Assembly (NCBI GenBank): GCA_035505375.1
Contig: DATJQV010000004.1
Location: 32,236 to 96,235, forward strand
Source of the DNA: a bacterium
Lineage (GTDB): Bacteria > Hydrothermota > Tepidihabitantia > Tepidihabitantales > Tepidihabitantaceae
Direction: 5' to 3'
DNA length: 64,000 nt
Part shown: piece after piece, positions 24,817 through 33,181 of the stretch
Layout: every line of letters begins with the position of its first letter
Position numbering within the stretch: the first letter of the stretch is position 1
Notes under the pieces: model-generated
Seen by the model: the letters and a program-made list of their open reading frames with translations, nothing else
The model's database searches: none
Told to the model about the DNA's origin: nothing
Program-made: the position numbers and the translations under genes

Positions 24817-24941
24817 AAAATCCAAAGTCCAAAGGACAAAGGACAAACCAACGTGGAAAGGACAAAGTACCAAGTCCGGACGCGACTCGGCTTTTCACTT
24901 CGTACTTGCTTTGTCCTTCGTACTTTGTCCTTTGTACTTTT
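24817..24941. repeat. Family b repeat with inverted arms
   Basis: AAAGTCCAAAGGACAAAGGACAAA on the left, complementary TTTGTCCTTCGTACTTTGTCC on the right. It abuts the TAG stop of the cobalamin-binding subunit gene directly. Confidence 0.75.
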
Positions 24942-25343
24942 CTAGACGCGATCTGGGAACTTCTCTTTCAGGTAGGTGACGATGTCGGTAGTCGGTGTGC
25001 CAGGGCCGAAGAGCCGACCGCAGCCTTGCTTGTACAGCTCCTCCATGTCCTCGCGCGGGATGATTCCGCCGCCGAACACGAGGATGTCCCCAGCGCCCTT
25101 TTCTTTGAGCAGGCGCAACGTCTCGGGGAAGAGCGTCATGTGCGCGCCGGACAGTACTGACAGCCCAACGACGTCAACGTCCTCCTGCAACGCCGCCTCG
25201 GCAATCATCTCCGGGGTCTGGTGCAGCCCGGTGTAAATCACCTCGAACCCGGCGTCACGCAAGGCGCGGGCAACGACCTTTGCCCCACGGTCATGACCAT
25301 CCAAGCCGGGCTTCGCAACTAGAACTCGCAACTTCTTACCCAT
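24942..25343 (-). CDS. Methylmalonyl-CoA mutase, small cobalamin-binding subunit
   Basis: 133 residues forming the B12-binding Rossmann domain that partners the catalytic subunit encoded at 25852-27507. The motif DGHDRG (15-20) carries the His (H17) that replaces dimethylbenzimidazole as the cobalt ligand. [10 protein letters not shown] and VFGGGIIP complete the DxHxxG-SxL-GG signature. The start at 25343 is set by GGAGG 6 nt upstream. The mutase interconverts methylmalonyl-CoA and succinyl-CoA in propionate metabolism. Split two-subunit mutases are common in archaea and some anaerobes. A four-helix-bundle gene separates it from the large subunit. Confidence 0.93.
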   Translation of the reverse strand: MGKKLRVLVAKPGLDGHDRGAKVVARALRDAGFEVIYTGLHQTPEMIAEAALQEDVDVVGLSVLSGAHMTLFPETLRLLKEKGAGDILVFGGGIIPREDMEELYKQGCGRLFGPGTPTTDIVTYLKEKFPDRV

Positions 25344-25398
25344 CAGTCCTCCATCACTGCCAAGTCCAAAGTCCGAAGTACAAAGGACAAAGCAAGTA

Positions 25399-25833
25399 TC
25401 AAGTCTCAACTCCAGCACGGCGCTTCTTGAGAATAGCTGAGAAGATCATGGTCAGTTCGTGGGCTTCCCGCCACATCGTGCGGCACTCCTGCTTCGACGA
25501 CTCATCGGCGACCGCGAGCATTCTCAGCCAGTGCATTGTCTCACGAGCCTCTCTCTTGCAGATGCCAATCTTGTGGTCAAAATCCTTGCCCGATTGCGCA
25601 GCCCCGGCTTCCATGTAGTTCGCCCCGACACTCGTGCTGGACCGCACAAACTGGCTGATCAAGGGCATGCTGACCGGAGTACGCAACAGGCCATTGGCCA
25701 GCTTGATTGCGGCCTCGCCAAATAGCGCAGTCCGCTCGCCCAGCTCGAACACTTTCCCGGACTCTGTGGCTTGCTTAGTCTTTTCGACTTTGTCCTTTGT
25801 ACTTTCTTCAGAACCTTGCTTAGTCCTTACCAC
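25399..25833 (-). CDS. Four-helix bundle protein (23S rRNA intervening-sequence family)
   Basis: About 144 residues; the conserved part begins at [13 protein letters not shown] and shows the helices [20 protein letters not shown] and [14 protein letters not shown] typical of the IVS-type four-helix bundle family, whose function is unknown. The first 25 or so codons (Lys/Thr/Glu-rich) are family b repeat DNA. That repeat also supplies both the GTG at 25833 and an AAGGA Shine-Dalgarno, so the repeat appears to provide the translation start. An alternative GTG just before FELGERT lacks a Shine-Dalgarno. It interrupts the two mutase genes. Confidence 0.78.
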   Translation of the reverse strand: MVRTKQGSEESTKDKVEKTKQATESGKVFELGERTALFGEAAIKLANGLLRTPVSMPLISQFVRSSTSVGANYMEAGAAQSGKDFDHKIGICKREARETMHWLRMLAVADESSKQECRTMWREAHELTMIFSAILKKRRAGVET

Positions 25834-25851
25834 TTTGTCCTTCGTACTTTC

Positions 25852-27507
25852 CTAGAACATCGGCGGTTCTTCGTAGGAGCCGAAGACTTCTTTCATCGTG
25901 CCGCAGATCTCGCCGAGCGTGGCATAGGCGCGCACCGCTTCCAGGATGGGATACATGACATTATCCTTGCCCGTGCACGCCGCTTTGAGTTCAGCCTGAC
26001 ACTTCTTCACCTTGGCGTTGTCCCGCTTCCTGCGCAGGCCTGCCAAGCGCTGGTGCTGCTCCTGCTCGACGGTCGGATCGATTCTGAGCAGGGGAATCTC
26101 AAGCTTCTCACCATCCAGTACGTGCTTGTTCACGCCGACTACGGTCCGCTTGCCCTGCTCGACCTGCTTCTGATATCGGTACGCCGCGTCGGCGATCTCC
26201 CGCTGCGGGAAGCCGTGCTCGATGGCCTTCACCATCCCGCCGAGTGCATCTATCTTCCGGAAGTAATCGTACGCCTGCTTCTCAAGCTCATTGGTCAGCG
26301 CCTCAACGAAGTAGGAGCCGCCCAACGGGTCGATGGTATTCGTGACGCCGGTCTCCTCGGCGATGAGTTGTTGGGTACGCAAGGCGATCAGCACCGCCTT
26401 CTCGGTCGGCAGGGCCCACGTCTCATCCATCGAGTTCGTATGCAGGCTCTGTGTCCCGCCTAGGACGGCAGCCAAAGCCTGGAATGCCGTACGCACGATG
26501 TTGTTTTCCGGTTGCTGGGCGGTAAGGCTACAACCAGCCGTCTGCGTGTGGAACCGGAGCAGCCACGACTCGGGCTTCTTCGCCCTGAACGTTTCCTTCA
26601 TCTCCCGCGCCCAGATGCGCCGAGCGGCCCGGAACTTGGCGATCTCCTCAAAGAAGTCGAGGTGGGAGTTGAAGAAATAGGATAGCCGCGGGGCGAAGAG
26701 GTCGACATCAAGCCCGGCCTTCACACCGGCTTCCACGTAGGTCAGCCCGTCCTTCAGGGTGAACGCAAGCTCCTGCGCCGCGGTCGAGCCGGCCTCGCGG
26801 ATGTGGTAGCCGGATATGGAAATCGTGTTCCACTTGGGCACGTGCTTGGCCGCGTAGGCCATGATATCCGTGATGACGCGCATCGAAGGCTCGGGCGGGA
26901 AGAGCCACGACTTCTGGGCGATGTACTCCTTCAGGATGTCGTTCTGAATCGTGCCGCGCAGCTTCTCGCTCGGCACGCCCTGCTTCTCGGCCGCCGCGAT
27001 GTAGAATGCCCAGACCACCGCGGCCGGACCATTGATGGTCATCGAGGTCGACACATCCTGCATCGGGATGCCGTCAAACAGCGTCTCCATGTCGGCGAGC
27101 GACGCGATGGCCACTCCGCACTTGCCGACCTCACCGCGCGAGATGGACTCGTCCGAATCCCGGCCATAGAGAGTCGGGAAGTCGAACGCGACCGACAGCC
27201 CGGTTTCGCCATGTGCGAGCAGGAACTTGTAGCGGCCGTTGGTGTCCTTGGCCGTGCCGAAACCGGAGAACTCGCGCATCGTCCAATGCCTGCCCCGGTA
27301 CATGTTGTTCCTGACGCCACGGGTGAATGGATACTGCCCGGGCAATCCCAAGTCTCTCAGGTAGTCGAACTCGGCGACTTCGGCCGGCGTGTATAGAATG
27401 TCCACCGGCACTCCGGAGAGTGTCTGGAACTGACCGGGTTCGGCCTGCCCGACGCCCAACTGCCACATCCGCCGCTCTTCGGCAATCTTCTTCAAATCAT
27501 CTGCCAT
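25852..27507 (-). CDS. Methylmalonyl-CoA mutase, large catalytic subunit
   Basis: 551-residue TIM-barrel subunit without its own B12 domain. Visible family segments: [20 protein letters not shown] (substrate-binding Tyr/Arg), [17 protein letters not shown], the [13 protein letters not shown] strand ([17 protein letters not shown]), [28 protein letters not shown] and [13 protein letters not shown]. All are as in active mutases, so the enzyme is probably functional with the small subunit at 24942-25343. GAGAGGAGATTTCG precedes the ATG. MeaB and CobO follow upstream on the same strand. An epimerase and propionyl-CoA carboxylase are not in this window. Confidence 0.95.
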   Translation of the reverse strand: MADDLKKIAEERRMWQLGVGQAEPGQFQTLSGVPVDILYTPAEVAEFDYLRDLGLPGQYPFTRGVRNNMYRGRHWTMREFSGFGTAKDTNGRYKFLLAHGETGLSVAFDFPTLYGRDSDESISRGEVGKCGVAIASLADMETLFDGIPMQDVSTSMTINGPAAVVWAFYIAAAEKQGVPSEKLRGTIQNDILKEYIAQKSWLFPPEPSMRVITDIMAYAAKHVPKWNTISISGYHIREAGSTAAQELAFTLKDGLTYVEAGVKAGLDVDLFAPRLSYFFNSHLDFFEEIAKFRAARRIWAREMKETFRAKKPESWLLRFHTQTAGCSLTAQQPENNIVRTAFQALAAVLGGTQSLHTNSMDETWALPTEKAVLIALRTQQLIAEETGVTNTIDPLGGSYFVEALTNELEKQAYDYFRKIDALGGMVKAIEHGFPQREIADAAYRYQKQVEQGKRTVVGVNKHVLDGEKLEIPLLRIDPTVEQEQHQRLAGLRRKRDNAKVKKCQAELKAACTGKDNVMYPILEAVRAYATLGEICGTMKEVFGSYEEPPMF

Positions 27508-27519
27508 CGAAATCTCCTC

Positions 27520-28473
27520 TCAACTCGCGGCAAGAACATCTTTCAGTATCGCCTCGGCCGCCTTATAGGGTGTCGTGCCTCCATCCATCACCTGCTGCAC
27601 CAACTCGTCCAGCCGGACCGTCGTGTCCGGCCGGCGCCACACGTCGCGCCTCAACCACTCCTCGGTCAGTTCCACAATCTCAGATCTGACGCTTTCGCGC
27701 TTCCGGTCCAGGAGCACGCCGGAGCTTTCAAGGTGCTTTCGGTGCGCCTCGAGTTGGTCCAGCAGCGAAGGCACGCCGAGCCCGGTCGTCGCAACGGTCT
27801 TGACCACCGGTGGCACCCAGCCATTGGTCTTGGTCTTCATCTCTACCATGGCTTCAACTTCCATGGCCACCCGGTCCGCGCCCTCCCGGTCCGACTTGTT
27901 CACGCAGAAGAGGTCGCCGATTTCCATCAACCCGGCCTTCATCGTCTGGATTCCGTCTCCCGACTCCGGCACCAGCACAACGACGGTAGAATGCGCGGCG
28001 CCGGCGATGTCGAGCTCGACCTGTCCCACGCCGACTGTCTCGATAATTACGCAGTCCCGGCCAAAAGCATCCAGCACATCGCAGACCTCTTTGGTTCGCG
28101 CGGCCAAGCCGCCGACGCCGCCCCGCGTCGCCATCGAACGGATGAACACGCCGGGGTCGGTGAACAGCGAGGGCATCCGCACGCGGTCGCCAAGCAGAGC
28201 TCCGCCCGAAAAGGGCGAAGTCGGGTCCACGGCCACGATACCCACGGTCCGGTTGCGGTTCCGGCATTCTCGCCCGAGCTTCTCGACCAGTGTGCTCTTA
28301 CCCGCGCCGGGCGGCCCGGTGATTCCGATACGGAAAGCCCTGCCCATAAGCGGGTAAAGCTCGTCGAGAACCGTCGTAGCGACATCCGGCTCGTCCTCAA
28401 CGATGCTCATCAGCCGGGCGCACGCCCGCTTGCTGCCAGCCCGGAACTCCGCCAGCAAGTCGCTAGTAGTCAA
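27520..28473 (-). CDS. meaB: MeaB/ArgK-family GTPase chaperone of methylmalonyl-CoA mutase
   Basis: 317-residue G3E GTPase that loads and protects the adenosylcobalamin of the mutase. Seen: Walker A GPPGAGKST (about 53-61), VDPTSPFSGGALLGDRVRM (switch region), the ETVGVGQ segment and NKSD (G4). Length and motifs are normal. The TTG at 28473 overlaps the 3' end of cobO by 11 nt and implies coupling; no strong Shine-Dalgarno. It lies 12 nt upstream of the mutase large-subunit gene. Confidence 0.93.
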   Translation of the reverse strand: MTTSDLLAEFRAGSKRACARLMSIVEDEPDVATTVLDELYPLMGRAFRIGITGPPGAGKSTLVEKLGRECRNRNRTVGIVAVDPTSPFSGGALLGDRVRMPSLFTDPGVFIRSMATRGGVGGLAARTKEVCDVLDAFGRDCVIIETVGVGQVELDIAGAAHSTVVVLVPESGDGIQTMKAGLMEIGDLFCVNKSDREGADRVAMEVEAMVEMKTKTNGWVPPVVKTVATTGLGVPSLLDQLEAHRKHLESSGVLLDRKRESVRSEIVELTEEWLRRDVWRRPDTTVRLDELVQQVMDGGTTPYKAAEAILKDVLAAS

Positions 28474-28972
28474 TCCCGACCCGATTGACGAATCCTTTCT
28501 GGTAGGGGTGCTTCACTTCATGGACTTCACTGACCAGGTCGGCTCGTTCCAGCACTGCCCGCTTTACGGCACGGCCGGTGAACACCAATTCGACGTTTTC
28601 CGGGCAGGCGTCGATCAACGCCAGCCCGTCGTCGAGTTTCACCAATCCGTAGTCGATGGCCACGTTGATCTCATCGAGGATGATGAGCCGGTACTTGCCC
28701 GACTCCAACGCCTCGCGGGCGAGCTTGAGCCCTCGCGCGGCCTCAGCGAGGTCCTCAGCGCTCGGGTTGCCCTTCTCGACAAACGTCGGCAGGCCGGTTT
28801 GCACCACCATCAGCCCCTTGACTTCCCTGGCCGCCGTTATCTCGCCATATTCCGGGCTGCCCTTCATGAACTGAATCATCAGCACGTTCCAGCCGTGCCC
28901 CGTCGCCCGCAAAGCGAGACCGAACGCAGCTGTGGTCTTACCCTTGCCGTCGCCGGTGTAGACCTCTACCAT
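28463..28972 (-). CDS. cobO: Cob(I)yrinic acid a,c-diamide adenosyltransferase (CobO/BtuR type)
   Basis: 169 residues; transfers adenosyl from ATP to cobalt(I) corrinoids, here probably to make the mutase cofactor. The P-loop TGDGKGKTTAAFG opens at residue 6; DEINVAIDYGL and VFTGR are family segments. The ATG at 28972 is the only sensible start, but the sequence upstream is family a repeat with no Shine-Dalgarno and no clear promoter, so the original control region seems to have been replaced. Overlaps meaB. Confidence 0.93.
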   Translation of the reverse strand: MVEVYTGDGKGKTTAAFGLALRATGHGWNVLMIQFMKGSPEYGEITAAREVKGLMVVQTGLPTFVEKGNPSAEDLAEAARGLKLAREALESGKYRLIILDEINVAIDYGLVKLDDGLALIDACPENVELVFTGRAVKRAVLERADLVSEVHEVKHPYQKGFVNRVGIDY

Positions 28973-28978
28973 GTCAGT

Positions 28979-29065
28979 AAATGACCAATGACCAATTGCC
29001 AATGACCCACACGGACGAGGCCGAAACCCCGCCCGGCAATCGACATTCGACAATCGTCAATTGTA
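28979..29065. repeat. Family a repeat plus TCGACATTCGACAATCGTC words, directly before cobO
   Basis: AATGACCAATGACCAATTGCC lies 7 nt upstream of the cobO ATG. The second half has CGACAATCGTCAATTG wording that also appears inside the GTPase gene at about 33790 and near 45760-45790. Confidence 0.72.
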
Positions 29066-29071
29066 GATTCC

Positions 29072-29578
29072 CTATCCTACGTCCGGATTCATGTCCGGTG
29101 AGAGCTTCGCTCTGAACAACAGCCGCATCAGAGCATTCCAGGTACGGAACTCGAAAACCTCGCGCACGACAGACAAAGTGGCCATGTTGGTCGCGATCTC
29201 ACCGTCAAGGCCCTGCGATGAAATCATGATTCTCAAGAACATGTGAGCCATGGTCCACGCCATGACCAGGCCAAACATGCAACTGAAGAACCCGTCGAGC
29301 GACTGGGACGAAAAGGTAGTGACGGTGAACAGCCAGCGTGCGACCATGAATGCAACGACTGCGAGTGCGATGAACAACGCCAGCATCACCGTGCTTTCCC
29401 GGACGTGGATCTCACCGGCAAGCCCCGGTGAAAACGACGTTGACGCCACGGCTGCCACGACCACGCCGATGGCCTCAAACAGCGGCAACCCCATGCCGCC
29501 CGCCTTGATGCCTCGCACGGTCTGGATAATGGTCACCGTCACAATGATTGCCAGGGTCATCCACTCATACCAGTGCAT
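29072..29578 (-). CDS. CvpA-like membrane protein
   Basis: 168 residues, start at 29578 with CGGAGGCG. Four hydrophobic segments (about 7-25, 30-48, 62-84 and 95-118) and the topology GIKAGGMGLPLFEAIGVVVA and SLDGFFSCMFGLVMAW resemble CvpA-family proteins (colicin V production / envelope maintenance). The C-terminal 40 residues are soluble and helical. The family call rests on topology and a few residues; envelope-related role inferred. Confidence 0.6.
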   Translation of the reverse strand: MHWYEWMTLAIIVTVTIIQTVRGIKAGGMGLPLFEAIGVVVAAVASTSFSPGLAGEIHVRESTVMLALFIALAVVAFMVARWLFTVTTFSSQSLDGFFSCMFGLVMAWTMAHMFLRIMISSQGLDGEIATNMATLSVVREVFEFRTWNALMRLLFRAKLSPDMNPDVG

Positions 29579-29613
29579 CGTCGCCTCCGGTCGAGTCTGA
29601 GCGAGATTCTGCC

Positions 29614-29913
29614 CTAGTCGAGGTCATCGAGGCCGCCGGCGTCACCCGAACTCAGGTCGTCGCCGAGGTCATCCATACCCATGTCGTCGGGAAGCCCGGA
29701 CTCACCGCCAGGGCCCATGTCGTCAAGCCCTTCGTCGAAATCATCATCGGTCTTCGACCCGGTGAGCAGCGTAAAACGGCTGAACACCTGCCGGGCTCGT
29801 TTCCGACCGCACTTGGGACACGTCGGGTCCAGCCCGACCTCTTTCTCGGCCAGTGTGGCGACAACATCGAACTTCTTTCCGCAGTCCTGACATTGAAACT
29901 CGTATACAGGCAC
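29614..29913 (-). CDS. FmdB-family zinc ribbon regulatory protein
   Basis: 99 residues from a GTG with CTGGAGGTG upstream. The N-terminal zinc ribbon MPVYEFQCQDCGKKFDV ... CPKCG has the two CxxC knuckles (C8/C11 and C32/C35) of the FmdB/CxxC_CXXC_SSSS family. The rest is an acidic Asp/Gly-rich tail with no fold. Proposed regulatory role is known only from one methylotroph; here unknown. Confidence 0.82.
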   Translation of the reverse strand: MPVYEFQCQDCGKKFDVVATLAEKEVGLDPTCPKCGRKRARQVFSRFTLLTGSKTDDDFDEGLDDMGPGGESGLPDDMGMDDLGDDLSSGDAGGLDDLD

Positions 29914-29988
29914 AGTGCACCTCCAGTCAAAACCAGTATAATCACTACCAAAAGCTGCTGATAAGTCAATGAGGAAGAGGCCACGAGG

Positions 29989-30016
29989 TTGACTTTACCG
30001 CCGGCTCGGCTACCAT
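29989..30016 (+). promoter_or_regulatory. Promoter of the phosphoglycerate dehydrogenase gene
   Basis: TTGACT (29989-29994), 16-bp spacer, TACCAT (30011-30016). The start codon is 38 nt further on with AAGGAG in place, so this transcript has a normal leader. Confidence 0.6.
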
Positions 30017-30053
30017 GAGCTGCAGTCCGCACGACAAGGAAAAGGAGCTTTTC

Positions 30054-30956
30054 GTGAAAGTAATCATCACTGACCCGATCGCCAAGACCGGCGTCAAGAT
30101 ACTCGTGGATGCCGGCATCGACGTCGACGAACGCCCGGGCCTTCCGCCCGCCGAACTGATTCAGGCCATACCCGCGTACGATGCCATAATCGTACGTAGC
30201 GCGACCAAGGTCACGGCCGACGTCATCAACGCCGGCAAGAACCTGAAGGTCGTCGGCCGCGCCGGTGTCGGGCTCGACAACGTCGACAAGAAGGCCGCCG
30301 ATGCCCGCGGGATCAAGGTTGTGAACACGCCGGCCGCGACGTCGGTCACGGTCGCCGAGTTAGCACTCGGCATGATGCTTGCCTGCGCCCGTTCAATCCC
30401 GCAGGCAACCCAATCCCTGCGCGAGGGCAAGTGGGAGAAGAAGGCGTTCAAGGGCACCGAACTCTACGGCAAGACCCTCGGACTCATCGGTTCCGGCCGC
30501 ATTGGGACCGAACTGGGCAAACGGGCAATCGCCATGGGCATGAGCGTCCTCGTCTTCGACCCGTTCATCAAGACCTGCGAGGCGGGCAAGCTGTGCGATT
30601 TCCCCGAGATGTTGAAGAACGCCGACTATATCTCGCTGCACGTGCCCAAGACCGATCAGACCAAGCATATCATCAACAAAGAGAGCATCGCCCAGATGAA
30701 GAAGGGCGTGGTCATCGTTAACTGCGCGCGCGGCGGTGTCATTGATGAGGAAGCCCTTTACGAAGCGCTCAAGAGCGGGCAGGTCGGCGCGGCCGCGCTC
30801 GACGTATTTGAAACCGAGCCCCCCAAGGACTTCAAGCTCTTCTCGCTGCCCAACGTCATCGGTACGCCCCACGTCGGCGCTCAAACCAAAGAAGGCCAGG
30901 AGCGTGCGGGCATCGGCATCGCGGAGGAAGTCCGCAAGGTCCTGCTGGGAAAGTAG
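30054..30956 (+). CDS. serA: D-3-phosphoglycerate dehydrogenase-like 2-hydroxyacid dehydrogenase
   Basis: 300 residues, the short form without the regulatory ACT domain. Catalyses NAD-dependent oxidation of 3-phosphoglycerate, the first step of serine synthesis. Seen: VGRAGVGLDNVD, the nucleotide-binding GLIGSGRIG (about 142-150), and the catalytic triad segments NCARGG (Arg), ETEP (Glu) and TPHVGA (His). The GTG at 30054 has AAGGAG 7 nt upstream; 13 upstream codons are open but lack support. The DUF1015 gene that follows is a frequent neighbour of serA in other bacteria, which supports the assignment. Confidence 0.88.
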   Translation: MKVIITDPIAKTGVKILVDAGIDVDERPGLPPAELIQAIPAYDAIIVRSATKVTADVINAGKNLKVVGRAGVGLDNVDKKAADARGIKVVNTPAATSVTVAELALGMMLACARSIPQATQSLREGKWEKKAFKGTELYGKTLGLIGSGRIGTELGKRAIAMGMSVLVFDPFIKTCEAGKLCDFPEMLKNADYISLHVPKTDQTKHIINKESIAQMKKGVVIVNCARGGVIDEEALYEALKSGQVGAAALDVFETEPPKDFKLFSLPNVIGTPHVGAQTKEGQERAGIGIAEEVRKVLLGK

Positions 30957-30957
30957 A

Positions 30958-31049
30958 ACCGGACATAGGTTGAGGCACAGGTTCAGGTTGAGATTCGGGA
31001 AAGACTCGTGTCCCATTCTCAACCTCGACCTCAGCCTAAACCTGTCCTT
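30958..31049. repeat. Family d repeat with inverted arms (GGTTCAGGTTGAG / CTCAACCTCGACC)
   Basis: AGGTTGAGGCACAGGTTCAGG on the left can pair with CCTCAGCCTAAACCTG on the right around GGGAAAGACTCG. It lies between serA and DUF1015. A second inverted copy cuts the res gene at 47365-47412. Confidence 0.75.
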
Positions 31050-31061
31050 AAAGGAGTTCAG

Positions 31062-32336
31062 TTGGCTGACATTAGACCGTTCCGTGGCTGGCACTACAAC
31101 TCGTCGAAGATCCCCGACCTGTCGCGGGTCATAACCCAGCCCTACGACAAGATATCCAAGGAACTGCAGCAGACCTACGTCGCCCGACATCCCAATAGCT
31201 TTGTGAACCTCATACTCCCGGCAGCGCCGGACCCCTATAACTACTCGGCCACCTCGTTCAAACTCTGGTCATCACAGTTCGTCCTGATCCGCGACATCAA
31301 GCCGGCCATCTACATCCTGCATCAGGAATTCGAAGTCGGAGGCCAGAAGAAGACCCGCAAGTCGTTCATCGCCGCCATCCGAGTCGATGAGTTCGAGAAG
31401 GGCACCGTGCTGCCGCACGAACGGACTCTGTCCAAGCCCAAGGCCGACCGCCTGAACCTGCTCCGAACCACCCGCGAGGACTACGAGCAGATATTCATGC
31501 TCTACGATGACCCCAAGGGGATTGTCGAGCAGGCGCTGGCTCCGACTGGCGAACCGGCCATGAAGGCGACCGACGACTACGGCGTTGTCCAGAAGGTGTG
31601 GGCGATCACCGATCCGGCCAAGCTCGCCATCGCGCGCCGCGAGCTGTCCGACAAGGTCGTTCTGATTGCCGACGGCCACCATCGGTATGAGACCGCGCTC
31701 AACTTCCGGCAGGAAATGGAACAGGCCGGCCGAGTACCAGAGGACGCGGCGCTGCGCTTCAAGTCCACGGCCTTCGTGAACATCGCCGACCCGGGTCTCG
31801 TGATTCTGCCCACGCACCGACTATTGCATGGTCTCCACGACCTCAAGTGGGACGATGTCCTCGCCCGGATTGGCAAGTGGTTCGAGGTCAAACCGATAAG
31901 AGATGCTGAAGTGGAGACCGAATTGTCCAAGGCCGGAGCCGACCACCTCTTTGCGCTGCACACCGGCAAGAACAAGACCTGGCTGCTGCGGCTCACCGAC
32001 AAGTCGGCGCTCGACCAGCTGATCAAGGACCACACCGCCGACTTCCGCGACCTCGACGTAGTCGTCCTCCACACGCTGCTCATCGAGCAGGTATTCGGGG
32101 TCAAACCGGAGCAGATCGAAGAGCACGTCGCGTACGAGCGAAACCTGAAAGAAACTCTGGCCAAGGTGGACTCATTCAAGTACGAGGCTGCGTTGATCAT
32201 AAATCCAACCCGGGCCGACCAGGTGCAGAAGGTCGCGGCGCACGGGGAACGGATGCCCCAGAAGTCGACCGACTTCTACCCGAAGTTCGTGTCCGGCCTG
32301 GTATTCATGGATATAGGAGACAACGAACGGCTCTAG
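31062..32336 (+). CDS. DUF1015 family protein
   Basis: 424 residues from a TTG preceded by AAAGGAG. Typical DUF1015 features: the N-terminal IRPFRGWHYNSSK and ITQPYDKIS, LPHERTLSKPKADRLNLL (about 126-143), and ADGHHRYETAL (about 207-217). The biochemical role is unsettled; the ADGHHRYxTA motif suggests a nucleotide or acid-binding pocket. Frequent linkage to serA in many phyla suggests a role in serine or one-carbon metabolism (inference). Confidence 0.88.
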   Translation: MADIRPFRGWHYNSSKIPDLSRVITQPYDKISKELQQTYVARHPNSFVNLILPAAPDPYNYSATSFKLWSSQFVLIRDIKPAIYILHQEFEVGGQKKTRKSFIAAIRVDEFEKGTVLPHERTLSKPKADRLNLLRTTREDYEQIFMLYDDPKGIVEQALAPTGEPAMKATDDYGVVQKVWAITDPAKLAIARRELSDKVVLIADGHHRYETALNFRQEMEQAGRVPEDAALRFKSTAFVNIADPGLVILPTHRLLHGLHDLKWDDVLARIGKWFEVKPIRDAEVETELSKAGADHLFALHTGKNKTWLLRLTDKSALDQLIKDHTADFRDLDVVVLHTLLIEQVFGVKPEQIEEHVAYERNLKETLAKVDSFKYEAALIINPTRADQVQKVAAHGERMPQKSTDFYPKFVSGLVFMDIGDNERL

Positions 32337-32369
32337 CCGCGACAGAAGGACCGATAGTCAGTACGCCGG

Positions 32370-32387
32370 ATCCCGGTCTGCCGGGAT
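32370..32387 (+). terminator. Short hairpin after the DUF1015 gene
   Basis: ATCCCGG and CCGGGAT, 7-bp stem with TCTG loop, 34 nt past the stop. No U-run. Weak terminator-like signal. Confidence 0.4.
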
Positions 32388-32412
32388 TCGGCCCGTGAAA
32401 GGGAGGCCCCGG

Positions 32413-33102
32413 ATGATGCGTCAGGCTAACGGTCTGTTGCTGCTCGCGCTGATGACCGCGACTGCCGTCGCGGTGCCGGCGGTGAACGGCGGATTCGGCT
32501 GTTTCGGTCCCACTGTGGGAGTTGTCAAGTTCGATGGCTTGAATCATGCCCTTGCCAACGGCGGTATCACCCAGGAACTTGGCTCGATGCAATGGGGATT
32601 CGGCGGCGCCGCCTTCGCCCTCATTGACCGGGTCGTCATCGGCGGTTCCGGTTGGGGCAGTTCCCAGACCGTCGGTTCGGACAGCCTGCGGGCCACCGTT
32701 GAAATCGCCGGTGGCGAGTTCGACCTCGGCTATCAGCTCTTGTCGCTGCAGCATCTTCTGGTTGCGCCGGTACTCGGCGTCGGCGGAGGCGGGTACACGG
32801 TCGAGCTGCAGAAGCTCCCAGGCACGCCGCTGACATTCGACTCGCTGCTCAGTAATCCGGGCTACACCAGCGAGGTGTCATTCTCCGGTCTCACCCTCTC
32901 CCCTCAGCTGATGGTGACTGTCCCAATCAGCTTCGTCGGGCTCCAGCTCCGCGGCGGCTACTGCTACACTGCGAGCACCCCGGAATGGGGACTCAGAGAC
33001 GGCAGCATGCTCTCTTCGGGACCGGCCGTCAGCAAAGGCATGCCCTTTGCTACGCTCAACGTCGTGTTCGGCGGATTCGAAGGCGGCGAGCGCCGCAGGT
33101 AG
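32413..33102 (+). CDS. Secreted or outer-membrane glycine-rich protein of unknown function
   Basis: 229 residues from the ATG at 32413 (GGGAGG 6 nt upstream; a GTG at 32395 lies before this site and is rejected). Signal peptide about 1-22 (GLLLLALMTATAVAV). The remainder alternates short hydrophobic strands with Gly/Ser turns (GGFGCFGPTVGVVKF; LVAPVLGVGGGGYTVEL; SFVGLQLRGGYCY), which fits a small beta-barrel or beta-sandwich in the envelope. Not a family I can name. Ends in Arg-Arg-Arg. Confidence 0.6.
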   Translation: MMRQANGLLLLALMTATAVAVPAVNGGFGCFGPTVGVVKFDGLNHALANGGITQELGSMQWGFGGAAFALIDRVVIGGSGWGSSQTVGSDSLRATVEIAGGEFDLGYQLLSLQHLLVAPVLGVGGGGYTVELQKLPGTPLTFDSLLSNPGYTSEVSFSGLTLSPQLMVTVPISFVGLQLRGGYCYTASTPEWGLRDGSMLSSGPAVSKGMPFATLNVVFGGFEGGERRR

Positions 33103-33127
33103 TGCGGATGCTCCTTCCCGTGTTATC

Positions 33128-33172
33128 AACTCCGGATTCTGGTCTCTGGATTCTGAATTCTAAATTCCCCGG
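33128..33172. repeat. Family c repeat (TCTGGTCTCTGGATTCTGAATTC)
   Basis: Sits just before the TTG start of the TGS GTPase, which has no Shine-Dalgarno. Other copies: 44305-44705, 61905-61935 and, in coding DNA, 63541-63582. Confidence 0.65.
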
Positions 33173-33181
33173 GGCCTGAGC

